Source: Candidatus Woesearchaeota archaeon (GTDB taxonomy: Archaea; Nanobdellota; Nanobdellia; Woesearchaeales; ARS49). Taken from it: a stretch of 8,225 bases of DNA. The stretch spans positions 1-8,225 of the forward strand of contig JACQNB010000042.1 in NCBI GenBank assembly GCA_016203265.1, given 5' to 3'. Of the stretch, positions 1 through 6,093 are shown piece after piece (position 1 is the first letter of the stretch; every line of letters starts with the position of its first letter). The notes below the pieces were generated by a model that was not told the DNA's origin, ran no database searches, and was given only the letters and a program-made list of their open reading frames with translations. A program made the translations under genes and the position numbers.

Positions 1-2
1 CG

Positions 3-875
3 CAGCTCGTCTCTCTCCCGCGCAAATGGGTGCAGCGCTACAATATCAGCAAGAGCGACGAGCTGGACGTTGAGGAGCGCGGCAACCAGTTGGTCGTGAC
101 CGCGCACAAGGAGTCCGATGCCGAACGCACCGAAATCGACGTTTCGGGTCTTGGCAGCCAGACGAAGAAGATTGTCGGTGCGCTTTACAAGGCCGGATAT
201 GATGAGATTAAAGTCATTTTTTCGAGGACAGAGGAGCTCAAGTATGTGCAGGAAGTCATCAAGGACACGTGCGTCGGTTTCGAGATTGTCGAGCAGGGCC
301 GCAATCACGTCGTTGCGCGCAAGATCTCGAGCACGATCACTGAGGAGTTTGAACCAATCCTGCGCCGGTGTTTCCTGCTGCTCCTTGGCATCACGAAGGA
401 CGGGCTCGAGGCCGTGCGCACGCAGGATTACGAAGCGCTCGCCAACATCGCGTTGATCGACCAGAGCATCAACAAATTCACGGATTTCTGCCGTCGCATC
501 ATCAACCGTTCGGGCTATGCAAAGCTCAAGCGCGCACCACCGTTCTACTACGTCCTTGAGGAACTGGAGAAGATTGGGGATGAGTACAAGTCCATTTACC
601 AATACGTCGCTGCGAAGAAGCTCAAACCAGGAAGGGCTATCCTCGTTGCGTTCGCGGACACGAACAAGCTTTTCGAATCGTTCTACGAGATGTTCTACAA
701 GTTCGAGCTTGTGCGCGTCAAGGCGATGCACGACCAGAAACATCAGTTGGATGCCGAGACGCAGAAACTGATCGATAGGAGCAAACGATCCGAGCTCGAG
801 ATGCTCATCAGGTTGCGGAGCATCGCAGACAGAATCTACAACATGAAAGGTCCGCTGATGACGGCGTTGCTCTAG
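3..875 (+). CDS. AbrB-like/PhoU domain regulator (5' partial)
   Basis: Archaeal phosphate-uptake-regulator-like protein. A GTG at 30 could be a start, but the frame stays open to the left edge, and the codons from 3 onward (QLVSLPRKWVQRYNI) are the conserved first strand of a SpoVT/AbrB swapped-hairpin domain, followed by DELDVEERGNQLVVT. The true start therefore lies outside the window and only a few N-terminal residues are missing. Bases about 145-330 encode an alpha/beta linker seen in this archaeal family. From about 330 to the end is an all-helical PhoU domain, with the acidic helix VLEELEKIGDEY at 552-587 matching the PhoU metal-binding E/D signature. AbrB hairpins usually bind DNA as dimers and PhoU senses phosphate-transport state, so a cytoplasmic regulator is likely; its targets are unknown. 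No Pst transporter genes are visible. The TAG stop overlaps the stop of the convergent gene. Domain identity is confident; the phosphate role is inferred from the family. Confidence 0.88.
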   Translation, partial: QLVSLPRKWVQRYNISKSDELDVEERGNQLVVTAHKESDAERTEIDVSGLGSQTKKIVGALYKAGYDEIKVIFSRTEELKYVQEVIKDTCVGFEIVEQGRNHVVARKISSTITEEFEPILRRCFLLLLGITKDGLEAVRTQDYEALANIALIDQSINKFTDFCRRIINRSGYAKLKRAPPFYYVLEELEKIGDEYKSIYQYVAAKKLKPGRAILVAFADTNKLFESFYEMFYKFELVRVKAMHDQKHQLDAETQKLIDRSKRSELEMLIRLRSIADRIYNMKGPLMTALL

Positions 876-3235
876 CGCGCATGCTCGAGAATGATCCGTA
901 AGGTGCGGTAACCGAAATCCCTGCGTCCTTTCCACAGCTGCCGTGCGCGGTAGTGCACGAACGCGAGATGGTGCTGTTTTGAGGTTTCGAGCGCGTCAAG
1001 ATCCTGCTGTAGCGTAAGGTACGCGCGCATCTTGCTCCACGTCGCGTCATTGCCGTATTTGGGGCGTTGGCCAAGCAAGTGTTTGAACAGCGCATCATAT
1101 TTGATGTTGTCCTTGCTTGCCATCCGTACCTGTTGGAAGTTCTTGCCGAACGCGGAAATCTTTGTGTTGGTGTCCTCAAGTTGTTTGATGAGCTTTTCCT
1201 TGACGATGATTTCCTTGATGCGGTCGAAGGTGAATGTCAGGTGCCGTTCGAGCGAGGTGCGGAGGATGAGTCCGTGGTACGTGCCATAATCCACCTTCGT
1301 CCCATCTTCGTTTTTGAAACCGTGGCGTCGGAGAAGTTGTTCGGTCTGGCTCGGGGTCGTTTCGGGTTTGCCGTCCGCGAACTGTGCGAGCAGGCGGTCG
1401 TACGTCGCGCGGAGCGCGGTTTCATCCAATGTTTTGTCGGCGTGGAGACCCATGGCGGAATCCTCGATGGACAGCGTGTGGTCGGACGCAAAAAAACGTT
1501 TGCTCGCGTCTTCAAGATCGCAGCGGGCGATGGAGCTCTTTTCCGCTGCCTCGAGCGAAACGTGGGCGAAAGGAGGTCCGTCAATCAGGATGTTCTTCAG
1601 CGTATGACTTCCGGTATATGGGAGCCGAAGCCGCGAGTCGACCGTGAGCAACGGATTGTTGATTTCTCGGGTGATGAAGGTAAGAGCCGCAGCGCGTTCC
1701 TTGTCGGCGAGCTTCAGTCCGATCATTTCGAGGCGGGGAAGGACCTTCTCTTCGAAACGCTTGGTGTAGAAGTCAGGCGAAGAAGGGATGGTCCTGCCGA
1801 GATCGGCGAGTGCACGTTGCAGGACGAGTCCGGCGTCCATGATTCGGTTGCGGTAGAATTCGCGCACGCGCGGGTCGGTGACTCGCTCCATGAAACGGTC
1901 CGCACGCTCTCCGTCGATGACAGGCGTGACGAGATAACTCGGTTTGCGCTCAATCGACAGTCGCTGCACGAGCACGACCGAGGAGGGTATGCGCAGGCTC
2001 GTCTGGTTGACGGTGATGGAGCTGCCGTATTTCTTGTTGAGCGCCAGGATGTTCTGCTCTTCGATTTCGGCCGACGCGCGTCGTTCGTGCAAGAACGCCT
2101 TGATGAAATAATGTTGGCTCTTGTGTGACCCGCGGCGGAAGGTAGGTGTACTGTCGTAGACGACGTGCCGGCCGGTGCCCTTCTTGACGAGCCGCATGCC
2201 GACAGTGCCGGGTTCGGCCGTTGGGATGTGCTCGTGCGAAAAAGTCTGCACGAGGTTTTCGATTGCATCATACAACGGGATTTTGTATTTCGGGGCGTGC
2301 AGCGACAATTTGAACAACGCCGCAATCGATCCGGGCGAGAATCGGCTCACGTAGTCGACGCTGCCTTTGTGTTTTTCTGAGACTGCAAGTGCCTTCATCA
2401 AGAATGGTTCGTCGCCGCGCGCGAGGCACGTCGCCACAACGTATTGGTCGCGGTCGACTGAAGCGAGGGGGCTGGTCTCGAAGCGCAAGAGGAGTTCATG
2501 TAATTCCTGGTTGCGGCGGGGGAGTTTGCGGATGAGTGGGGGCGTCATGACCAAGGTGCCGAGACTGTGCAGTGCGTCCTGATTTTGCGCGTCTTCCTTC
2601 GTCGCGCGCAGATAATGCTGGAACGCCCGGATTGAATCACCTTCCTGCTCGTACTGTCGCGCGATGCTGAGATGGACTTCCGCTCGTCGGAGCGCGTTGG
2701 GCGCGTCGACCAGCTGGCTTTCCAGAAGCCCCACTGAGATGCGCTGTTCTCCAGAAACCTCGTTGATGACGGTATCGATCGTTTCGAGCAAGTCAGCAGT
2801 AATTTCCGCGGCGTCGGGCGTTGGCGTTGCAGCGTACTTCTGCAACACTTTTTGCGCAAGCTCGCGGGCTTCCCGGAATGAGCGGATGTTCTGAGGATCA
2901 TCGGTGATGAGGCTTTCGTTGATATTGATGCGGTAACCTTCGCCTTCTTTCACCGGGGTGATGGAGATGAAGTTCTGTTTGAGATTAATCTTCTGACGCA
3001 GGATGCTGTTGGCGAAGAACGCGAATTCTTGGTCTTTGTCATCGGGCGCGTCTTTTCTGCAGATGATGTAGATGTCGTGGCCCGCTAGTGCGGTGCCGTC
3101 GAGTGAGGTGTATTCGCGTTCGGAACGCACCGGAAACCCGCTCATGGCAAAGGTCGTCTCGAGTGCCTGCGCAAGACGGAAGTCCTGGGTGAAGATGAGG
3201 ACTCTGGGTTTTCCGAGATTGGTGAGAATGTTCAT
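872..3235 (-). CDS. 787-aa multidomain protein: receiver-like, TPR-like and pseudokinase-like regions
   Basis: Not recognised as a named family. Residues 10-100 alternate strand and helix like a CheY-type receiver (RVLIFTQDF near the start, DIYIICRKD later), but no confident phosphoacceptor set is seen. Residues 184-228 fit a TPR helix pair (IARQYEQEGDSIRAFQHYLRA). Residues about 345-600 resemble a small-molecule-kinase/APH-like fold: candidate beta-3 lysine K379 in YFIKAF, acidic helix at 388-393, hinge YLVTPVIDG at 434-442, then TGSHTLKNILID at 541-552 where kinases have HGDxxxxN, and CDLEDA at 572-577 as the metal-binding Asp motif. The catalytic Asp position is Ser543, so a pseudokinase is plausible. 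The C-terminal 180 residues are helical and rich in K, R and E. The ATG overlaps the stop of the upstream gene by ATGA and has no Shine-Dalgarno sequence, implying translational coupling. No signal peptide or membrane segment is seen. The CDS is secure; the domain calls are tentative. Confidence 0.8.
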   Translation of the reverse strand: MNILTNLGKPRVLIFTQDFRLAQALETTFAMSGFPVRSEREYTSLDGTALAGHDIYIICRKDAPDDKDQEFAFFANSILRQKINLKQNFISITPVKEGEGYRININESLITDDPQNIRSFREARELAQKVLQKYAATPTPDAAEITADLLETIDTVINEVSGEQRISVGLLESQLVDAPNALRRAEVHLSIARQYEQEGDSIRAFQHYLRATKEDAQNQDALHSLGTLVMTPPLIRKLPRRNQELHELLLRFETSPLASVDRDQYVVATCLARGDEPFLMKALAVSEKHKGSVDYVSRFSPGSIAALFKLSLHAPKYKIPLYDAIENLVQTFSHEHIPTAEPGTVGMRLVKKGTGRHVVYDSTPTFRRGSHKSQHYFIKAFLHERRASAEIEEQNILALNKKYGSSITVNQTSLRIPSSVVLVQRLSIERKPSYLVTPVIDGERADRFMERVTDPRVREFYRNRIMDAGLVLQRALADLGRTIPSSPDFYTKRFEEKVLPRLEMIGLKLADKERAAALTFITREINNPLLTVDSRLRLPYTGSHTLKNILIDGPPFAHVSLEAAEKSSIARCDLEDASKRFFASDHTLSIEDSAMGLHADKTLDETALRATYDRLLAQFADGKPETTPSQTEQLLRRHGFKNEDGTKVDYGTYHGLILRTSLERHLTFTFDRIKEIIVKEKLIKQLEDTNTKISAFGKNFQQVRMASKDNIKYDALFKHLLGQRPKYGNDATWSKMRAYLTLQQDLDALETSKQHHLAFVHYRARQLWKGRRDFGYRTLRIILEHAR

Positions 3236-4131
3236 TGGGGTGCGCAGAAGACAACGATGTCAGGAGGCAATGACAAGAACCAGCTGAGATTGATGTTGTG
3301 CGCTTTCTCGTAGTTTTGCAGTTGTGCGATGGCTTCGCGATAGTGGTCGATAGGCAGTTCGCCCAATCCAAGAAGGGGGAACATGTCGACGCCGGCCGTT
3401 GCCAGTGCGTCGATGGCCGGTAGCATGTTATCCCAGGAATGCTTGAACCGTGGATGCGTGTCGCGGAGCTTGATGCAGAGCTTGTCAATGCTCGTCAGAC
3501 TGTCGACATACTTCAGGTGACTTTGTAGAATGGTGCGATACAGGAGTCTGGCGCGGGAAAGGAGAGTGGAGGCGCGGAGCATTGAGGATGACTCGCTCAA
3601 GAGCGTACGCGTTTCTTCCTGCAGGTCGCGCGTGCCTTCCACAACAATCAGTCCGGGATCACAGAAGAGTGTCGCGGCATGCGTTGCGGTGGCCTCAAGG
3701 TCGATGACGGACATGTTTTTTTGTTCTTGGATGCATTTGCCGTAAAGGCACGTGCCGAGCGACGGGTGAGTGTTGTCAATTCGGGCGCTGTTCAACCTTT
3801 CGATGGGGTCATAGAACATCGCACGCGTCCAACTGAGTTTCCGGCCGGCTGTCTTGAACGCATGCATGAGTGCGGCGTCATATTGGAATTGATGCGCGCA
3901 ACGCGTGATGAGATCAAGTTCCTGTGTGTGGATATCATCTTCGGTGGAGACGTGTGCTTCGAGTTTGGAACGGAGCTCGCCTCCTTGCTTATTCAACCAG
4001 GTGAGCAGGTAATCCTGTGCGTTTTCACGGTGCTGATGGGCTTCCTGCAAATCCCGCAGTCGCAACTGCAGCTGTTCCTTCTCTTGTTGAAGCTGCTTGT
4101 AACTCGGTTTGATTGGTTGTGCTTCCCCCAT
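3232..4131 (-). CDS. 299-aa coiled-coil protein of unknown function
   Basis: Not recognised. First gene of the leftward operon; its stop overlaps the start of the 787-aa gene by four bases, so the two are probably co-translated and may form a complex. Residues about 10-60 are rich in Q, E, L, K and R with heptad-like spacing (KQLQQEKEQLQLRLRDLQE), consistent with a coiled coil. The rest is predicted mostly helical, with an aromatic/hydrophobic C-terminus (WFLSLPPDIVVFCAPQ) that looks like a final strand rather than a membrane segment. Six cysteines include C128 and C133 in GTCLYGKC, which is not a recognised zinc site. There is no signal peptide. The chosen ATG is preceded by AGGTGG and by a TATA box at suitable distance, and the long opposing frames lack such signals. 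A structural or scaffold role is only an inference from the coiled coil and the operon partner. Confidence 0.78.
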   Translation of the reverse strand: MGEAQPIKPSYKQLQQEKEQLQLRLRDLQEAHQHRENAQDYLLTWLNKQGGELRSKLEAHVSTEDDIHTQELDLITRCAHQFQYDAALMHAFKTAGRKLSWTRAMFYDPIERLNSARIDNTHPSLGTCLYGKCIQEQKNMSVIDLEATATHAATLFCDPGLIVVEGTRDLQEETRTLLSESSSMLRASTLLSRARLLYRTILQSHLKYVDSLTSIDKLCIKLRDTHPRFKHSWDNMLPAIDALATAGVDMFPLLGLGELPIDHYREAIAQLQNYEKAHNINLSWFLSLPPDIVVFCAPQ

Positions 4132-4134
4132 GTT

Positions 4135-4140
4135 CCACCT
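4135..4140 (-). promoter_or_regulatory. Ribosome binding site (AGGTGG) of the coiled-coil gene
   Basis: On the minus strand AGGTGG lies three bases before the ATG at 4131. It matches the anti-Shine-Dalgarno complement GGAGGTGATC over AGGTG, with a rather short spacer. It supports this start codon. Confidence 0.55.
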
Positions 4141-4191
4141 GATTAACTGTAATCACTATGTTCTCGTTACACTCTCTTTTTCCGAATGTGC

Positions 4192-4199
4192 TTTATAAA
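4192..4199. promoter_or_regulatory. Palindromic archaeal TATA box in the divergent intergenic region
   Basis: TTTATAAA is an archaeal TATA consensus and reads identically on both strands. It is centred at 4195.5, against a midpoint of 4193 for the 123-bp gap (4132-4254) between the divergent start codons. Transcription starting about 25 bases away in either direction would give leaders of roughly 30-40 bases for both the lysS operon and the leftward operon. On the minus strand it is preceded by CGAAACG, a reasonable BRE (cRnaAnt-like); the plus-strand flank AATGTGC is a poor BRE, which suggests stronger leftward TFB recruitment. Its presence also argues against starting lysS at the in-frame ATG at 4186, because that coding region would contain the promoter. 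Confidence 0.65.
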
Positions 4200-4224
4200 C
4201 GTTTCGACGGTTTCGCCCGCAACG

Positions 4225-4232
4225 TTTAAAAA
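4225..4232 (+). promoter_or_regulatory. Second TATA-like element for lysS (leaderless spacing)
   Basis: TTTAAAAA is centred about 26 bases before the lysS ATG at 4255, the spacing expected for a leaderless archaeal transcript. It competes with the TTTATAAA box at 4192-4199, which would instead give a leader carrying the Shine-Dalgarno-like motif. Which of the two is used cannot be told from sequence. Confidence 0.4.
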
Positions 4233-4243
4233 GTCAGTCGCCC

Positions 4244-4251
4244 GAAGGTTG
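4244..4251 (+). promoter_or_regulatory. Shine-Dalgarno-like site before lysS
   Basis: GAAGGTTG, with AGG six bases before the ATG at 4255, resembles GGAGGTGATC with mismatches. It supports 4255 rather than the upstream in-frame ATG at 4186, where the added residues look nothing like a LysRS N-terminus. Confidence 0.45.
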
Positions 4252-4254
4252 ACC

Positions 4255-5751
4255 ATGCCCACGGAACAGGAGCTTATCGATGAACGCGTCAAGAAGCTCG
4301 CTGACCTGCGTTCGAAGGGCGTCAATCCGTATCCGTATGCGTTCACGCGCAGCCACCACAACGCGGACGTGCTTTCAAAATACAAATTGAAGCCGGAAGA
4401 GAAGACTCCCGATAAGGTCGCGGTCGCGGGAAGAATCGTTTCTTTGCGAAGGATGGGCAAAATCACGTTCGGGCACATCCTTGACCAGTCCGGAAAGTTA
4501 CAGGTCTACTTCAAGGAAGACGCGCTCAAGGACTATGACGGGCTGAAGCTGTTCGACATCGGCGACTGGCTCGGCGTCTCAGGCACCGTGTTCGCGACGC
4601 GTTCGGGGGAAATCACCGTTGAAGTGCACCAGTTCGAGATGCTGTGCAAGTCCATCCGTCCGTTGCCGGACAAGTTCCACGGACTGAAGGACACCGAGCT
4701 GCGTTACCGTCAACGCTATCTTGATTTGGCGACGAGCGAGGACTCGCGCAAGGTCGCGTTCACGAGAATCAAAATCATCAACAGCATCAAGGACTTGTTC
4801 CGGCAGAAGGGCTTCCTGGAAGTCGAGACGCCCATCCTGCAGACGATTTACGGCGGCGCGGCAGCAAGGCCGTTCGTGACGCACCATCATGACTTGAATC
4901 TGCAGATGTTTTTGCGCATCTCGCCGGAACTGCACCTGAAACGCCTCATCGTCGGTGGCTTTGAGAAAGTCTTCGAGATCGGCCATCAGTTCAGGAACGA
5001 AGGCATCGACACGACGCACAATCCCGAATTCACGAGCCTTGAATGCTATCAGGCGTATGCCGACTATCACGCGATGATGGAATTGACGGAAGACGTCTAC
5101 AACCACGTCGCGAAGGAAGTGTTCGGCACGACAACGTTCACGTACCAAGGCAAGGAGATTGATGTCAAGAAGCCGTGGAAGCGTCTGACCATGGTGCAGG
5201 CCATCAAGGACTTCGCGAAGCTGGACGTCGAGAAATTGGGCGACGCAGACCTGAAGCGCGAACTGCAGAAGAACCGGCTTGAGCTTCCGCAGCCGTGGTC
5301 GCGCGGCGCGGCCATCGCGGAATTGTTCAAGATCGTCGAGGACCAGTTGATTCAGCCCGTGTTCATCATCGACCATCCCATTGAAACGACGCCGTTGTGC
5401 AAGCCATTGCGTGCGGGAAAGAAGGATTTTGTCGAGCGCTTCGAGCCGTACATCAACGGTTGGGAGATCGGCAACGCGTACTCGGAACTGAACGATCCGA
5501 TTATGCAACGCCAATTGTTGGAAGTGCAGGCGTTGCAGCTGCGTGCCGGTGCCGCGGAAGCGAATCCTATGGATGAGGATTTCGTGCGCGCCATCGAGCA
5601 CGGCATGCCTCCCACGGGCGGCCTGGGGCTTGGCATCGACCGCATGATCATGCTGTTCACCAATCAGGTGAGCATCCGTGACGTGATGCTCTTTCCGACG
5701 ATGAAACCGACTGAGCACGTGGCGAGAGAAAAGACAGGTGACGCGCAATGA
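4255..5751 (+). CDS. lysS: Lysyl-tRNA synthetase, class II
   Basis: Charges tRNA-Lys with lysine using ATP, in the cytoplasm; 498 aa is the usual length. An N-terminal helix is followed by an OB-fold anticodon-binding domain at about 54-132 (VAVAGRIVSLRRMGKITF). The class II core shows motif 1 at 187-206 (FLEVETPIL then GGAAARPF), motif 2 at 246-270 (FRNEGIDTTHNPEFT, with Arg247 and the lysine-binding E263/Y265), the REIGN-like segment GWEIGNAYSELNDP at 402-415, and motif 3 at 455-466 (GGLGLGIDRMIM). IDTTHNPEFT is closer to the eukaryotic form (IDLTHNPEFT) than to the bacterial SVRHNPEFT. The start at 4255 matches the family N-terminus (EQELIDERVKKLADLRSKG); the ATG at 4186 would run through the promoter. 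First gene of a four-gene operon; its stop overlaps the next start as ATGA. Many archaea use a class I LysRS instead, so the class II enzyme is lineage-informative. Confidence 0.97.
   Translation: MPTEQELIDERVKKLADLRSKGVNPYPYAFTRSHHNADVLSKYKLKPEEKTPDKVAVAGRIVSLRRMGKITFGHILDQSGKLQVYFKEDALKDYDGLKLFDIGDWLGVSGTVFATRSGEITVEVHQFEMLCKSIRPLPDKFHGLKDTELRYRQRYLDLATSEDSRKVAFTRIKIINSIKDLFRQKGFLEVETPILQTIYGGAAARPFVTHHHDLNLQMFLRISPELHLKRLIVGGFEKVFEIGHQFRNEGIDTTHNPEFTSLECYQAYADYHAMMELTEDVYNHVAKEVFGTTTFTYQGKEIDVKKPWKRLTMVQAIKDFAKLDVEKLGDADLKRELQKNRLELPQPWSRGAAIAELFKIVEDQLIQPVFIIDHPIETTPLCKPLRAGKKDFVERFEPYINGWEIGNAYSELNDPIMQRQLLEVQALQLRAGAAEANPMDEDFVRAIEHGMPPTGGLGLGIDRMIMLFTNQVSIRDVMLFPTMKPTEHVAREKTGDAQ
5736..5741 (+). 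promoter_or_regulatory. Ribosome binding site (AGGTGA) inside the end of lysS
   Basis: AGGTGA is a perfect match to the anti-Shine-Dalgarno complement, six bases before the ATG at 5748. It lies within the last codons of lysS, allowing initiation alongside ATGA termination-reinitiation. Confidence 0.7.
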
Positions 5752-6092
5752 CGGACAAAACCACGGTGGGATTGGTCGAGGAAGTCATTCTCGTAGGTCC
5801 CAAGAAAGAGAAGAAGGTGCTCGCGCGCATCGACACGGGCGCGACGAAGTCGAGCATCGACGCGAAACTGGCCGCGGAGATGGACGCCAGCGCAGAGTTC
5901 AAGACTGCTCTCGTTCGCAGCGCGCACGGCATCCGCAGGCGCGGTGTCATCAAGCAGAAGGTCATCATCGGCCGTCGCCGGATGAACATGGAATTCACGA
6001 TCGCTGACCGGAGCCGCATGAAGTACAAGGTGCTCATCGGCCAGAACATTCTCAAGCGGAGATTCCTCATCGACCCCGCGAAGGACGCGTGA
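5748..6092 (+). CDS. RimK-associated retropepsin-like aspartyl protease (RimK/LysX family, COG4067-type)
   Basis: A 114-aa single-domain protein of the family often annotated as ATP-dependent zinc protease or RimK/LysX protein and now considered retropepsin-like. The catalytic motif is visible as RIDTGATKSS with Asp29-Thr30-Gly31; the family's second conserved element is KVLIGQNILKRRFLID at 94-109, where the hydrophobic-hydrophobic-Gly pattern closes the retropepsin lobe. Such proteins act as homodimers, each subunit giving one Asp, and are encoded beside RimK-type ligases, as here. The likely role is trimming or cleaving the product of the ligase next door; the substrate is unknown. There is no signal peptide, so it is cytoplasmic. 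The start overlaps the lysS stop and has an excellent Shine-Dalgarno. It is separated from the ligase gene by one base. Family assignment is confident; the zinc-protease name is probably misleading given the DTGA motif. Confidence 0.88.
   Translation: MTDKTTVGLVEEVILVGPKKEKKVLARIDTGATKSSIDAKLAAEMDASAEFKTALVRSAHGIRRRGVIKQKVIIGRRRMNMEFTIADRSRMKYKVLIGQNILKRRFLIDPAKDA
6080..6085 (+). promoter_or_regulatory. Ribosome binding site (GAAGGA) before the ATP-grasp gene
   Basis: GAAGGA lies eight bases before the ATG at 6094, inside the last codons of the protease gene. It supports this start. Confidence 0.55.
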
Positions 6093-6093
6093 C

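Noticed and set aside
128..133. CxxxxC pair in the 299-aa protein as a zinc site (residue numbers, coding bases near 3733-3750)
   Set aside because: Only one cysteine pair with non-standard spacing and no second pair nearby.
1067..2128. 353-codon open frame on the plus strand
   Set aside because: It lies wholly antisense to the 787-aa gene, has no recognisable domains, and reflects GC-rich codon use on the other strand.
3679..4146. 155-codon plus-strand open frame opposite the coiled-coil gene
   Set aside because: Its hydrophobic C-terminal run looked membrane-like, but it is the complement of the Gln/Leu coiled-coil codons; no promoter or ribosome site supports it.
4186..4254. Upstream in-frame ATG extending lysS by 23 residues
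   Set aside because: The extension would contain the TATA elements and has no similarity to LysRS N-termini; 4255 has a Shine-Dalgarno-like site and family-like sequence.
4579..5748. 389-codon minus-strand open frame
   Set aside because: It is antisense to the clearly recognised lysS gene, with His/Arg/Leu-rich low-quality protein and no family features.
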